In this document: piece by piece, positions 52,499 through 62,345 of the stretch
Layout: every line of letters begins with the position of its first letter
How positions within the stretch are numbered: position 1 is the first letter of the stretch
NCBI RefSeq assembly: GCF_000518645.1
Contig: NZ_KI912467.1
Location: 85,960-149,959, forward strand
DNA from: Curvibacter gracilis ATCC BAA-807
GTDB taxonomy: Bacteria > Pseudomonadota > Gammaproteobacteria > Burkholderiales > Burkholderiaceae_C
Reading direction: 5' to 3'
Length of the DNA stretch: 64,000 bases
Program-made: the position numbers and the translations under genes
The notes under the pieces: generated by a model
Database searches by the model: none
What the model was told of the DNA's origin: nothing
What the model saw: the letters and a program-made list of their open reading frames with translations, nothing else

Positions 52499-53764
52499 TC
52501 ACTCCTGCATCTGGTCGATGATGACCTGACCGAAGCCCGAGCAGCTGACCTGCACAGCGCCCTCCATCAGGCGGGCAAAGTCATACGTGACCTTCTTGCT
52601 CAGGATGGCCTTCTCCAGCGAGCGGATGATGAGGTCCGCAGCCTCCTTCCAGCCCATGTGGCGCAGCATCATCTCGGCGGAGAGGATCTCCGAGCCCGGA
52701 TTCACGTAGTCCTTGCCTGCATAGCGCGGCGCCGTGCCATGAGTGGCCTCAAACATGGCCACGGTGTCCGACAGATTGGCCCCGGGCGCGATGCCGATGC
52801 CGCCCACCTGGGCCGCCACGGCATCAGAGATGTAGTCGCCATTGAGGTTGAGCGTGGCCACCACGCTGTACTCGACAGGGCGCAGCAGGATCTGTTGCAG
52901 GAAGGCATCGGTGATGCTGTCCTTGATCACGATCTGGCCACCGGTCTTGGGGTTGGGCACGCGCATCCAGGGGCCGCCATCGATCAACTCGCCGCCGAAC
53001 TCCTTGGCGGCCAGGCCATAGGCCCATTCACGGAAGCTGCCCTCGGTGAACTTCATGATGTTGCCCTTGTGCACGATGGTCACATTGGGCTTGTTGTTGT
53101 CGATCGCGTACTGGATGGCCTTGCGCACCAGGCGCTCGGTGCCCTCCTGCGAGACCGGCTTGATGCCCAGGCCCGAGGTTTCGGGGAAGCGGATCTTGGT
53201 GATGCCGAATTCGTCGTGCAGGAACTTGATCAGACGCTTGGCCTGGTCACTGCCGGCCTCGAATTCGATGCCGGCATAGATGTCTTCCGAGTTCTCGCGG
53301 AAGATCACCATGTTGGTCTTCTCGGGCTCCTTGAGCGGCGAAGGCACGCCCTTGAAATACTGGATGGGGCGCAGGCAGACATACAGGTCAAGCTCCTGGC
53401 GCAAGGCCACGTTGAGCGAGCGGATGCCGCCACCCACCGGTGTGGTCAATGGCCCCTTGATGGACACCAGGTAGTCGCGCACCACATCCACCGTTTCCTC
53501 AGGCAACCAGACATCCGGCCCGTAGAGGTGAGTGGCCTTTTCGCCGGCAAACACCTCCATCCAATGGATCTTGCGCTGCCCGCCATAGGCCTTGGCCACC
53601 GCCGCATCCACCACCTTCAGCATCACCGGCGTGATGTCACGCCCGACACCATCGCCTTCGATGAACGGGATGATCGGATGATCGGGCACCTTGAGGGTCT
53701 TGTCCGCATTGACGGTGATCTTCTCGCCCTGCTCGGGAACCTGGATGTGCTGATAACGGGTCAT
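52499..53764 (-). CDS. icd: Isocitrate dehydrogenase (NADP+)
   Basis: A 421-residue TCA-cycle enzyme that oxidises isocitrate to 2-oxoglutarate. Substrate motifs are [24 protein letters not shown] (in parts) with the phosphorylatable Ser in [23 protein letters not shown], and the metal site [43 protein letters not shown] is the C-terminal signature. Length matches the E. coli type homodimer. A GGAGA ribosome site precedes the ATG. No partner gene is adjacent. Confidence 0.95.
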   Translation of the reverse strand: MTRYQHIQVPEQGEKITVNADKTLKVPDHPIIPFIEGDGVGRDITPVMLKVVDAAVAKAYGGQRKIHWMEVFAGEKATHLYGPDVWLPEETVDVVRDYLVSIKGPLTTPVGGGIRSLNVALRQELDLYVCLRPIQYFKGVPSPLKEPEKTNMVIFRENSEDIYAGIEFEAGSDQAKRLIKFLHDEFGITKIRFPETSGLGIKPVSQEGTERLVRKAIQYAIDNNKPNVTIVHKGNIMKFTEGSFREWAYGLAAKEFGGELIDGGPWMRVPNPKTGGQIVIKDSITDAFLQQILLRPVEYSVVATLNLNGDYISDAVAAQVGGIGIAPGANLSDTVAMFEATHGTAPRYAGKDYVNPGSEILSAEMMLRHMGWKEAADLIIRSLEKAILSKKVTYDFARLMEGAVQVSCSGFGQVIIDQMQE

Positions 53765-54046
53765 GGACTGACGTCTCCGGTGAGGCTGAACAACTTAGCA
53801 AATGAAGTAAAACCTGCTGATCTTAGCGCCTGCCATTGCCGCCATCGACGACGGGCCAGAAGCCCTTGCGCGCCAAGGCCGGCGCGGGTCGACGGCATGG
53901 CGGCCGAAGCGCTTCGCCGATGCGGCCGGCGCGGGGCGCGCAGTCGTGCAAAGTTGGCCAGGCCGACGAGGCGACCCACTGTTTTTAGGCCAAAATCGAA
54001 CGTGGATGTGAGCTGCTTTTGGGCCACACCACAGGATCACCCCACC
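53765..54046 (+). other. 282-base gap between icd and the DUF192 gene
   Basis: No gene is supported; frames here are short or open only because of GC-rich composition. The AT-richer stretch at 53790-53820 lies where the icd promoter should be, and the bases just before 54047 should hold the promoter of the DUF192 gene. Confidence 0.5.
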
Positions 54047-54514
54047 ATGAAACTGCCCCGCCACCCCCTGTCTCAGGCATTGCTGTGTGCACTGCTGTCG
54101 CTATCCGGCCTCGCCGCCTTCGCACAGGAAGGCCCTCAGCTCGACCTGCCCCGCGTGGCCTTGACCGCCGGCATGTACCAGATCGATGCCCAGGTGGCCA
54201 CAGCCCCTGTCGAGCGCCAGATCGGCCTGATGAACCGCCCCAGCATGCCGCAACAGGAAGGCATGCTGTTCGTCTTCGAGGTGCCCGCCACCCAGTGCTT
54301 CTGGATGAAGAACACCCTGCTGCCCCTGACCGCGGCCTTCGTGGCCGATGACGGCACGGTGGTGAACCTGGTCGACATGAAGCCGCAGACCACCGACTCG
54401 CACTGCAGCAGCAAACCCGTTCGCTTCGTGCTGGAGATGAACCAGGGCTGGTTCCAGAAGCGGGGCTTCAAGGCCGGCCTCAAGCTCAGCGGTCCACCGT
54501 TCGAAAAACGTTGA
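54047..54514 (+). CDS. Exported DUF192 protein
   Basis: A 155-residue protein with a signal peptide (ALLCALLSLSGLAAFA) and a DUF192 domain: VATAPVERQIGLMNRPSMPQQEGMLFVFEVPATQCFWMKNTLLPL (in parts) is the diagnostic stretch. Residues C85 and the following WMKNTL are family-conserved. The family forms a small beta-barrel outside the cytoplasm with unknown function. It is convergent with sodB; a hairpin region separates the two. Confidence 0.88.
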   Translation: MKLPRHPLSQALLCALLSLSGLAAFAQEGPQLDLPRVALTAGMYQIDAQVATAPVERQIGLMNRPSMPQQEGMLFVFEVPATQCFWMKNTLLPLTAAFVADDGTVVNLVDMKPQTTDSHCSSKPVRFVLEMNQGWFQKRGFKAGLKLSGPPFEKR

Positions 54515-54530
54515 ACGGCTTCCCCGCCTG

Positions 54531-54571
54531 ATTTTTCATCGCCCATGAAAAATGCCACCCGAAGGTGGCAT
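54531..54571. terminator. Back-to-back hairpins between the DUF192 gene and sodB
   Basis: A perfect 9-base dyad ATTTTTCAT/ATGAAAAAT (54531-54553) is followed by ATGCCACC-CGAA-GGTGGCAT (54552-54571). The second hairpin followed leftward by a T-run makes a good intrinsic terminator for sodB; the first can serve rightward transcripts of the DUF192 gene. Confidence 0.8.
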
Positions 54572-54618
54572 GTCGAGGCCTGGGAGCGGCAGGCCGCTCC
54601 CATCGCAAGCCGCATGGC

Positions 54619-55200
54619 TCAGGCGAAGTTGGCTTCTGCAAAGCCCCAGTTGGCCAGCTTGTCGAGGAAGGTTTCGACAAACTTCGGACGCAGGTTGCGG
54701 TAGTCGATGTAGTAGGCGTGTTCCCACACGTCCACGGTCAGCAAGGCCTTGTCGGCGGTGGTCAGGGGGGTGCCCGCCGCGCCGGTGTTGACGATGTCGA
54801 CGCTGCCATCAGGCTTCTTGACCAGCCAGGTCCAGCCCGAACCGAAGTTGCCGACAGCCGACTTCACGAAAGCTTCCTTGAAGGCCGCGTAGCTGCCCCA
54901 CTTGGCGTTGATGGCGGCAGCCAGGGCGCCGGTGGGTTCACCACCACCTGCGGGCTTCATGCTGTTCCAGAAGAAGGTGTGGTTCCAGATCTGGGCTGCA
55001 TTGTTGTAGATGCCACCGCTGGAGGTCTTGATGATCTCTTCCAGGGTCTTGGTTTCGAACTCGGTGCCCTTTTGCAGGTTGTTCAGGTTCACGACATAAG
55101 CGTTGTGGTGCTTGCCGTGGTGAAACTCCAGGGTTTCCTGGGAGTAATGCGGTGCCAGTGCATCGATGGCATAGGGCAGTGCGGGCAGGGTATGTTCCAT
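54619..55200 (-). CDS. sodB: Superoxide dismutase, Fe type
   Basis: A 193-residue cytoplasmic superoxide dismutase. Metal ligands are His27 ([13 protein letters not shown]), a His in [11 protein letters not shown], and the Asp and His of [13 protein letters not shown]. The FFWNSM and WTWLV segments favour the Fe-dependent form. Length is typical. A GGAAACC-type ribosome site precedes the ATG at 55200. The gene is followed by a clear terminator and faces a long non-coding region. Confidence 0.95.
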   Translation of the reverse strand: MEHTLPALPYAIDALAPHYSQETLEFHHGKHHNAYVVNLNNLQKGTEFETKTLEEIIKTSSGGIYNNAAQIWNHTFFWNSMKPAGGGEPTGALAAAINAKWGSYAAFKEAFVKSAVGNFGSGWTWLVKKPDGSVDIVNTGAAGTPLTTADKALLTVDVWEHAYYIDYRNLRPKFVETFLDKLANWGFAEANFA

Positions 55201-55860
55201 GGTTTCCTCGTGTGGTTTATCGTGAAAAAACAGCTTTGCTGGCGCATTGTAGAAACTAATTCGAGCAGGCATGCGACAGCCCTCGATCAACCCGCCCACT
55301 GGCCCAGGATCCGCCCCAGCGGACGCCCCCGCCCGGTGCCTCCCCCCAGGCCGACGGAGCTCGTGTGCCCGCCTTTTCTGGCAAGGCCTCCAGCCCAGCC
55401 ATGCAGCCTCAGGCCTCATGCAGAGCCCCTGCAACCAAGCCAAAGCAATGGCGATGCGGGCTGACACGGCAAAAGGCCCGAAACAGCCCGCCAATGTGAC
55501 GCCTTCTTCGAAAATTGCAGTGCTTTAGGGCTTGGCAAGGCGCTCTGCCTGCGAAAGTACTCCACAAGCCACCGCAACCGCTGATCGCCGCTCCTCAGCC
55601 CTTCCGAGCATCCGGAAATCCAGCAAGTACGTGATAACCCCTTGATTTCATTGAATTTTCCAATGCCTATTTTTTAAGCAAAGTATGCAAACGACCATTT
55701 GGCGCCATCTGGGCGCGCTCCCCCCCCGAGTTCCCCACAAAGTTATCCACAGATTTTGTGAGTGACCGGACCGCAAGCACAGGCCATGCCGTTCGTCATA
55801 GCAGCGGCCCAAAGCTCCGCCATAATCCGGTGCGGAACCACACCCCCTGGGAGAGACCCT
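55201..55860 (+). other. 660-base region without a supported gene between sodB and exbB
   Basis: Short frames at 55271-55528 (+) and on the opposite strand have no recognisable product. The part nearest sodB should carry its promoter. The right half is AT-richer, with a T-run at 55670-55676 and a DnaA-box-like site at 55743-55751. In some Burkholderiales I recall xseA (exonuclease VII large subunit) in this position, but no trace of it is visible here. Confidence 0.6.
55736..55760. promoter_or_regulatory. DnaA-box-like site inside a short dyad upstream of exbB
   Basis: TTATCCACA (55743-55751) is a perfect DnaA box, flanked by CACAAA (55736-55741) and TTTGTG (55755-55760). A TTCCCCACA just upstream is a weaker match. 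A single box cannot mark an origin; it could tie expression of the exbB-lpxK-kdsB-adk genes to DnaA. Confidence 0.4.
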
Positions 55861-56496
55861 TTGTTTTCGATCATTCAAGCCGCTGGCTGGCCCATCTGGC
55901 CTCTGCTGGTCTGCTCCGTGCTGGCCTTGGCGCTCGTTCTGGAGCGGCTGATCAGCCTGCGGCCCTCCCGGATTGCCCCCCCCAGTCTGTTGGACGAAGC
56001 GCTCACGGTCTCTGCCCATGGCCTGCCGTCAGGTGAAGTGGTGCAACAGCTCGAGCAGAACTCGGCCCTGGGCGAGGTGCTGGCCAGCGGCTTCAAGGCC
56101 CTGCTGCAACACCCCCAATGCTCCGAAGCCGATCTGCGTGCCGAACTCGAGGGCACCGGTCGCCGCGTGGCGGCCCAACTGGACAAGCACCTCACCGCCT
56201 TGGCCACCATTGCATCGGCAGCCCCCCTGCTGGGCCTGTTGGGCACGGTGATCGGCATGATCGACATCTTTGGATCGCAGGCTGCCGGGCCGGGGGCCCT
56301 CGGCGGTGGCAGCAACCCGGCCCAACTGGCCCAGGGGATCTCGGTGGCCCTCTACAACACCGCCTTCGGCCTGATCGTGGCCATTCCGAGCCTGATCTTC
56401 TGGCGCTACTTCCGCAGCCGCGCCGACGCCTACCTGCTGACCATGGAACTGGCTGCAGAGCGCCTGCTGCGCCACCTCAACACCCTGCGCAAGTAA
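55861..56496 (+). CDS. exbB: ExbB/TolQ/MotA-type proton channel protein
   Basis: A 211-residue inner-membrane protein of the ExbB/TolQ family, which with ExbD uses the proton gradient to energise outer-membrane transport or envelope processes. TTG 55861 fits the typical start FSIIQAAGWPIWPLLVCSV; it is 8 bases after GGGAGAG. Helix 2/3 motifs are ATIASAAPLLGLLGTVIGMIDIF and LAQGISVALYNTAFGLIVAIPSLIFW. The neighbouring order (exbD, lpxK, Trm112, kdsB, adk) is conserved in related genomes and suggests a role coupled to envelope assembly rather than to TonB alone. Confidence 0.9.
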   Translation: MFSIIQAAGWPIWPLLVCSVLALALVLERLISLRPSRIAPPSLLDEALTVSAHGLPSGEVVQQLEQNSALGEVLASGFKALLQHPQCSEADLRAELEGTGRRVAAQLDKHLTALATIASAAPLLGLLGTVIGMIDIFGSQAAGPGALGGGSNPAQLAQGISVALYNTAFGLIVAIPSLIFWRYFRSRADAYLLTMELAAERLLRHLNTLRK

Positions 56497-56502
56497 GCTC
56501 CC

Positions 56503-56925
56503 ATGAACTTTCGCCCGCGCCGCCAGGATGAGCCCGAGATCAACCTGATTCCCTTCATCGACGTGCTGCTGGTGGTGCTGATTTTTCTGATGCTCTCCAC
56601 CACTTACAGCAAGTTCACGGAGCTTCAGCTGCGCCTGCCCCAGGCCGATGCCGATGCACAACGTGACTACCCACGCGAGCTGATCGTGAGCGTCAGCGCC
56701 GAAGGGCGATTCGCCGTCAACAAGGTTCCGGTTCAAGGCAACCCCGACAGCCTGGCCATGGCCATGGCCGAGGCGGCCAAAGGCGGGCGAGATACGGTGG
56801 TGGTGATCAGCGCTGATGCCAGCGCCACCCACCAGTCGGTGATCAACGTGATGGAAGCCGCACGCCGCAGCGGGCTGTCGCAAGTCACGTTTGCCACCCA
56901 GTCCCCCCGGGCCGGCAATCGCTGA
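56503..56925 (+). CDS. exbD: ExbD/TolR-type biopolymer transport protein
   Basis: A 140-residue partner of the upstream channel protein. A short cytoplasmic head (RPRRQDEPEINLIPFIDVLLVVLIFLM in parts) contains the membrane helix with the proton-carrying Asp in PFIDVLLV, followed by a periplasmic domain ending in the ExbD fold (TVVVISADASATHQSVINVMEAARRSGLSQVTFAT in pieces). It starts 6 bases after exbB stops. Confidence 0.93.
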   Translation: MNFRPRRQDEPEINLIPFIDVLLVVLIFLMLSTTYSKFTELQLRLPQADADAQRDYPRELIVSVSAEGRFAVNKVPVQGNPDSLAMAMAEAAKGGRDTVVVISADASATHQSVINVMEAARRSGLSQVTFATQSPRAGNR

Positions 56926-56947
56926 GGCCCCGCTTCACCCACCCACC

Positions 56948-57967
56948 ATGACCCGATCCAGCACCGGGCTCTCGACACGCCTGCTGCAGGCCTGGCAGCA
57001 CCGCGGCCCGGTGGCCTGGGCCCTGTGGCCGGTGTCACTGGTGCTGGGCGCGCTGGTGGCCCTGCGGCGCAGCGGCTACCGGCGAGGCTGGCTGGCCAGC
57101 CAACGCGTACCGGCGGTGGTGATCGTGGTCGGCAATGTGGTGGCTGGCGGAGCCGGCAAGACCCCCACCGTGCTGGCTTTGGTGCAATGGCTGCGCCAAC
57201 GCGGACTGGCGGTCGGGGTGGTGTCGCGCGGCCACGGCCGCCAGACCGACGATTGCCGCGAGGTCACCGCCAGCAGCCAGGCCCATGAGGTGGGAGACGA
57301 GCCCTTGCTGATCCAGCGGCGCAGCGGCGCCCCGGTCTTTGTGGCGCGACTGAGGGCGCAAGCCGCGCAGGCCTTGCTGAGCCAGCATCCCAGCACCCAG
57401 GTGATCGTGTGTGACGACGGATTGCAACATCTGGCCCTGCAGCGCGACATCGAGCTGTGCGTGTTCGATGACCGTGGTGTTGGCAACGGCTTTCTGCAGC
57501 CCGCCGGGCCGCTGCGCGAGCCCTGGCCCCGGCCTGTGGATCTGGTGTTGCACACCGGTGAGCACCCCGCCTTTGCGGGCTACCGGGCCCATCGCCAATT
57601 GGCCTCTGTGGCACACAACGGGCACGGCGAGACCTGCCCTGTCGAGGTGTTGCGCCAGCGTGCCTGGCACGCCATGGCCGGCATCGCCCATCCCGAGCGG
57701 TTTTTCGGCATGTTGCAAGACCTTGGATTCGATGTGCAACAGACCACGGCGCTGCCCGATCACCATGACTTCCGCCATGGCGTGCCCCCCAGTGCCGCAG
57801 GACTCGGACTCATCTGCACCGAAAAGGACGCCCACAAGCTGTGGGCGATCCAGCCTGACGCCTGGGCCTTGCCGCTGCAATTCGAACCCGAACCTGCATT
57901 CTGGGTCGACCTGCAGCAAAGGCTGGAGGCGGCGCTATCATCCAGGCCTTCCTTTCGTACCTCCTGA
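56948..57967 (+). CDS. lpxK: Tetraacyldisaccharide 4'-kinase LpxK
   Basis: A 339-residue membrane-bound kinase that phosphorylates the 4' position of the lipid A disaccharide. The N-terminus has a hydrophobic helix ([18 protein letters not shown]). The P-loop is [20 protein letters not shown], a further motif is VVSRGHGRQ, and [19 protein letters not shown] is diagnostic of LpxK. The gene lies in an envelope-assembly operon. Confidence 0.94.
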   Translation: MTRSSTGLSTRLLQAWQHRGPVAWALWPVSLVLGALVALRRSGYRRGWLASQRVPAVVIVVGNVVAGGAGKTPTVLALVQWLRQRGLAVGVVSRGHGRQTDDCREVTASSQAHEVGDEPLLIQRRSGAPVFVARLRAQAAQALLSQHPSTQVIVCDDGLQHLALQRDIELCVFDDRGVGNGFLQPAGPLREPWPRPVDLVLHTGEHPAFAGYRAHRQLASVAHNGHGETCPVEVLRQRAWHAMAGIAHPERFFGMLQDLGFDVQQTTALPDHHDFRHGVPPSAAGLGLICTEKDAHKLWAIQPDAWALPLQFEPEPAFWVDLQQRLEAALSSRPSFRTS

Positions 57968-57984
57968 CCCAACACTTTCTCCGC

Positions 57985-58167
57985 ATGGACAGCAAACTTC
58001 TTGAACTGCTGGTCTGCCCCGTGACCAAGGGCCCGCTGACCTACGACAAACAACGCGAGGAACTGGTGTCCCACAGCGCCCGCCTGGCCTACCCGGTGCG
58101 CGATGGCATTCCCATCCTTCTCGAAAACGAGGCGCGCACGCTCAGTGACGAGGAACTGGGCCTGTGA
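57985..58167 (+). CDS. Trm112-family small protein
   Basis: A 60-residue protein resembling YcaR/Trm112 ([25 protein letters not shown] in parts, [17 protein letters not shown]). Eukaryotic and some bacterial members activate methyltransferases; the bacterial role here is not known. Only one Cys is present, so a zinc site of the Trm112 type is unlikely. Its stop overlaps the kdsB start as GTGA. Confidence 0.9.
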   Translation: MDSKLLELLVCPVTKGPLTYDKQREELVSHSARLAYPVRDGIPILLENEARTLSDEELGL

Positions 58168-58937
58168 GCTACACGGTTCTGATCCCGGCACGGCTGGCGT
58201 CGTCGCGGCTGCCTGACAAGCCGCTGGCCGACATCGCAGGCCTGCCGATGGTCGTGCGGGTGGCGCGCCAGGCCCAGTTGAGCCAGGCCGCCCAGGTGGT
58301 GGTGGCCGCCGACGATGACCGCATCGTCGCGGCCTGCCAGCAACACGGGGTGCAGGCCATCCTGACCCGCGCCGACCACCCCTCGGGCAGCGATCGGCTG
58401 GCCGAAGCCTGCGGCGTGCTGGGCCTGGCAGACGACGAGCTGGTGGTGAATGTGCAGGGTGACGAGCCCTTGATCGACCCGGGCCTGATCGATGCCGTGG
58501 CCGCCCTGTTGCGCCAACACCCCGGGGCCAGCATGAGCACGGCCGCGCACGCCATTGACTCGCTGGAAGAGTTCAACAACCCGAATGTGGTCAAGGTGGT
58601 GCTGGAGGCATCGGGGCTGGCGCTGACCTTCAGCCGAGCACCCATCCCCTGGTCGCGCGATATGGCTGGCCAGGCCTGGTGGCGCAACCCGGCGGCTGCA
58701 GGGCTCAAACCATTGCGCCACATCGGCATCTACGGCTACCGCGTGGGCTTTTTGCGTGCCTTCCCCAGCCTGCCACAGGCACCGCTGGAGGTGGTGGAAT
58801 CGCTCGAACAGATGCGGGCGGTGTGGCACGGACACCGCATTGCTGTCCACCTGAGTGAACAGGCTCCCGGCCCCGGCGTCGACACCCCCGAAGACCTGGC
58901 ACGCGTGCGAGCGCATTTCAGCACGCTCCAGGACTGA
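58164..58937 (+). CDS. kdsB: CMP-KDO synthetase (3-deoxy-manno-octulosonate cytidylyltransferase)
   Basis: A 257-residue nucleotidyltransferase that activates KDO for lipopolysaccharide inner-core synthesis. Motifs: [26 protein letters not shown] at the start, [18 protein letters not shown], and [14 protein letters not shown] with the metal-binding Asp. GTG 58164 is coupled to the upstream Trm112 gene. It completes the LpxK-KdsB pair of LPS precursor enzymes. Confidence 0.95.
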   Translation: MSYTVLIPARLASSRLPDKPLADIAGLPMVVRVARQAQLSQAAQVVVAADDDRIVAACQQHGVQAILTRADHPSGSDRLAEACGVLGLADDELVVNVQGDEPLIDPGLIDAVAALLRQHPGASMSTAAHAIDSLEEFNNPNVVKVVLEASGLALTFSRAPIPWSRDMAGQAWWRNPAAAGLKPLRHIGIYGYRVGFLRAFPSLPQAPLEVVESLEQMRAVWHGHRIAVHLSEQAPGPGVDTPEDLARVRAHFSTLQD

Positions 58938-59086
58938 ATCTGCCGGGGCCCGGGCGCCAGCGCTTTGTCACAAGCGTAAGGCTGGCGCAGGGCTGCCCAT
59001 GCTATCCTCTGGGCCAAATGAGCACTGCATCTGCCTTGGCCCTTCGGGGTCAGCTCGTGCGCAGCCAGTGGTGCCGGCCGATTTGA

Positions 59087-59761
<675 letters not shown>

Positions 59762-59783
59762 GCGCCCACTGGCCTCAAGCGAC

Positions 59784-59807
59784 AAGCCACCTTCGGGTGG
59801 CTTTTTT
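59784..59807 (+). terminator. Intrinsic terminator after adk
   Basis: AAGCCACC/GGTGGCTT stem with a TTCG loop and a six-T run, 22 bases after the adk stop. It closes the exbB-to-adk group and also blocks leftward transcripts of the asparaginase gene less strongly. Confidence 0.92.
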
Positions 59808-59836
59808 GCGCGTGTGGACCAAGCTGCCGCAGGCAA

Positions 59837-60802
59837 TCAAGCCATCAACTTCAGCATCAGGGCGACCCGGGCCTTGACCGGATTCAACCCGGGCATGACA
59901 GGCCAGCCCCCGGCCTCCGTCACCAGCACCGGGCCAAAGGCACAACGGGAACTGCGAACGACCGCCACGCCTGCCGCCGCAGCACGCTGCAAGGCCTGAT
60001 CCAGGCCCTGGTTCAACGTGCCATTGCCAGTGGCCGCGATCACCAGACCGCGCACGCCTTGAGCCACCAAGGCGTCCACCTCACGCCCCTGCGCTCCGGC
60101 ATGGCTGTACAACACGGACACCCAGGGCCAATCCACGGCCGGCAAAGCCAGACAAGCCGTGGCCAAGGGCGCCGACGCCGCGCTGTTCGGCGTTGAAGAA
60201 ATGGTTCGCAACCATGTCACCCGCCCCTCGTACAGACGCGCACATGGTCCGACATCGCCTGAACTGAAGGCGTCCGGCTGATAGGTGTGCACCTTCTGCA
60301 CCGATCTGGCTTCGTGAACCAGACCCGCACACACCACCAGCACCCCACTGGCCTGCGGATCAGCTGCCACCGCCACGGCATCGACCAGATTTTGCGGACC
60401 GTCCGGCGCCAACGCCGTCGCCGGGCGCATGGAGCAGGTCAGCACCACAGGCTTGGCACAGGAACCCAAGGTGGCGCTCAAGAAATAGGCGGTCTCCTCC
60501 AGCGTATCGGTGCCATGGGTGATCACCACCCCCTGCACGGAAGGGTCGGACAGCCAATGCTGAACTCGCTGCAACAACACCTGCCAGGTGGGGTGATCCA
60601 TGTCCTTGCTGTCGAGTTGAGCCACCTGCTCGCAACTCACGGTGACACCCTGGGTCAAAGGCAGCCCCGCCAGAAGATCCGCCACACCACGCTGCGCAGC
60701 ACGGTAGCCAATGTTGTCATCGGGTCTGCCGGCCTCGCCTGCGATGGTGCCGCCGGTACCCAATACAACAAGGTGCGAAGAAGTCGTGATGTTGGCTTGC
60801 AT
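59837..60802 (-). CDS. L-asparaginase
   Basis: A 321-residue asparaginase. The first catalytic threonine lies in [14 protein letters not shown] and the second in [18 protein letters not shown], together the amidohydrolase signature. No signal peptide is seen, so it is probably a cytoplasmic type I enzyme that releases ammonia and aspartate. The gene is divergent from lexA and shares the spacer holding two SOS boxes. Confidence 0.9.
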   Translation of the reverse strand: MQANITTSSHLVVLGTGGTIAGEAGRPDDNIGYRAAQRGVADLLAGLPLTQGVTVSCEQVAQLDSKDMDHPTWQVLLQRVQHWLSDPSVQGVVITHGTDTLEETAYFLSATLGSCAKPVVLTCSMRPATALAPDGPQNLVDAVAVAADPQASGVLVVCAGLVHEARSVQKVHTYQPDAFSSGDVGPCARLYEGRVTWLRTISSTPNSAASAPLATACLALPAVDWPWVSVLYSHAGAQGREVDALVAQGVRGLVIAATGNGTLNQGLDQALQRAAAAGVAVVRSSRCAFGPVLVTEAGGWPVMPGLNPVKARVALMLKLMA

Positions 60803-60813
60803 TTCAGAAAAAA

Positions 60814-60829
60814 CTGGTGAAAAATACAG
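60814..60829 (+). promoter_or_regulatory. SOS (LexA) box, first copy
   Basis: CTGGTGAAAAATACAG is CTG-N10-CAG, the LexA operator pattern. It starts 38 bases before the lexA-proximal bases of the second copy's end and lies 12 bases from the asparaginase start codon. Confidence 0.85.
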
Positions 60830-60832
60830 TTA

Positions 60833-60848
60833 CTGGATATTAAAACAG
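60833..60848 (+). promoter_or_regulatory. SOS (LexA) box, second copy
   Basis: CTGGATATTAAAACAG, again CTG-N10-CAG, starts exactly 19 bases after the first box and ends 18 bases before the lexA ATG. Tandem boxes upstream of lexA indicate autorepression. Confidence 0.88.
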
Positions 60849-60866
60849 CCCTCAGGAGCCGCCACC

Positions 60867-61538
60867 ATGGACATGCCCAAGCTCACCGCACGACAGCAAC
60901 AGATTCTGGAACTGATCCAGAGCGCCATCGGCCGCACCGGTGCTCCCCCCACCCGGGCCGAGATCGCATCCGAGCTGGGCTTCAAATCAGCCAATGCCGC
61001 CGAAGAGCACCTGCAGGCCCTGGCACGCAAAGGGGTCATCGAACTGGTCAGCGGCACCTCGCGCGGCATCCGACTGCGTGGCGAGACCTTGCGCCAGCTG
61101 AACCAAAGCCGTGACCCTCAATTCTCGCTGCCGCTGCCAGGTCTCAGCCAATTGGCCCTGCCACTGATCGGCCGCGTCGCCGCAGGCTCACCGATTCTCG
61201 CCCAAGAGCACGTGGATCAAACCTATTACGTAGAAAACAGCCTGTTCCAGCACAAACCCGATTACCTGCTGAAGGTGCGTGGCATGTCGATGCGTGACGC
61301 CGGCATCATGGACGGTGACCTGCTGGCGGTGCAATCCACGCGTGAAGCCAAGAATGGTCAGATCATCGTGGCACGGCTGGGCGAAGAGGTCACGGTCAAG
61401 CGTTTGCGAAAAACGCCCCAGCACATCGAGCTGATCGCAGAGAACCCCGATTACGCGCCCATCATCGTCCAACCGGGCGACCCGTTCGAGATCGAAGGCT
61501 TGGCCGTCGGTCTGATCCGGAACACCATGCTGATGTAA
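60867..61538 (+). CDS. lexA: SOS repressor LexA
   Basis: A 223-residue SOS repressor and self-cleaving peptidase. The N-terminal winged helix ([34 protein letters not shown] in parts) binds SOS boxes; the peptidase part has the Ala106-Gly107 cleavage site in RVAAGSP, nucleophile Ser141 in RGMSMRDAG and Lys178 in [11 protein letters not shown] 60867 follows AGGAG by 8 bases; longer frames run into the operators. Two SOS boxes precede it. Confidence 0.96.
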   Translation: MDMPKLTARQQQILELIQSAIGRTGAPPTRAEIASELGFKSANAAEEHLQALARKGVIELVSGTSRGIRLRGETLRQLNQSRDPQFSLPLPGLSQLALPLIGRVAAGSPILAQEHVDQTYYVENSLFQHKPDYLLKVRGMSMRDAGIMDGDLLAVQSTREAKNGQIIVARLGEEVTVKRLRKTPQHIELIAENPDYAPIIVQPGDPFEIEGLAVGLIRNTMLM

Positions 61539-61659
61539 GGCAGAGGGCCTGCGCAGGTGGCGGGCGTTTGAGGCAAGACGAGCTTGCCGAACAACCCTGC
61601 GCTGGCTCTATCTTTCAATCCTGCCTGTGTTCAACCCCTGAATCGAACTGGAGTTTCAC

Positions 61660-62088
61660 ATGGGAAAGGCATTCAACACTGCCGTGCGTTGGCTCGCCCC
61701 TTTGGGCGCCATTCTGGCTCCCAGGCGCGTCAACCCCGCCACCTTGAACGATGCCAAGCTGGGCGCGCAAGCCTCCAACGCGGCATCGAAGCGCAGCGAA
61801 CCTGCGCATGGCACACCCCAAACGGGCCAAGATCTTGTCGGCATCGCCATCCAACCGCGATCCCCCTCCGCCTCGCCTGAGGCACGCACAGCCCAGAAGC
61901 CTGCCGTGACCGCCACCCATGTGCATTCAGCACCCGCACCCAGCGCGAGGCCGCTTCGCGTGCTGCGGATCCGGGAGAATGCCCCCCACCCGCGACAGGC
62001 CGGCCGACTGGTGATCTCTGGGCGCATGGCCGATGTCTGCGCCGAGCTGGAGCGCCTGGCCGCCGCCCACCCAGGCCTGGTGCACTGA
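61660..62088 (+). CDS. Hypothetical protein with conserved C-terminal motif
   Basis: A 142-residue protein with GGAG 8 bases before the ATG. The first 25 residues are basic and hydrophobic (AVRWLAPLGAILAPRRV), the middle is low-complexity Ala/Pro/Ser-rich, and the last 50 residues include RLVISGRMADVCAELERLAAAH. I recall short Burkholderiales proteins of unknown function that carry the same GRMADVCAELxxLA ending. The function is unknown. Confidence 0.7.
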   Translation: MGKAFNTAVRWLAPLGAILAPRRVNPATLNDAKLGAQASNAASKRSEPAHGTPQTGQDLVGIAIQPRSPSASPEARTAQKPAVTATHVHSAPAPSARPLRVLRIRENAPHPRQAGRLVISGRMADVCAELERLAAAHPGLVH

Positions 62089-62160
62089 GCCTCGAAGGCC
62101 GGGCCTCACCTGGCCGTGCACGCCGCACGCCGATGCTCCGTCGCAATCACGGCCACCCCT

Positions 62161-62190
62161 GAACGCATCTGAACGCATCTGAACGCATCC
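62161..62190. repeat. Tandem 10-base repeat
   Basis: Three near-perfect copies of GAACGCATCT are followed by a degenerate fourth (GAACACCTTC), in the 257-base gap before the 2-hydroxyacid dehydrogenase. No gene is seen in this gap. The 10-base period equals one DNA turn. Confidence 0.8.
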
Positions 62191-62345
62191 GAACACCTTC
62201 AAAACGGCAAGGCACGCGTCAGTCCCCAGGCAGTCCCGACCCCAGCCGCTCCTGGACCGGGCAAATGCCCGCATTCACCCCCTCGCGATCGATGATCCTC
62301 CTGTTCCAAGCCCGACGCCGATCGCAGGCAAGGCACAATCAGGGG

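Noticed and set aside
55743-55751. Chromosomal origin of replication
   Set aside because: Only one perfect DnaA box is seen, with no box cluster, AT-rich unwinding element or dnaA/dnaN neighbours.
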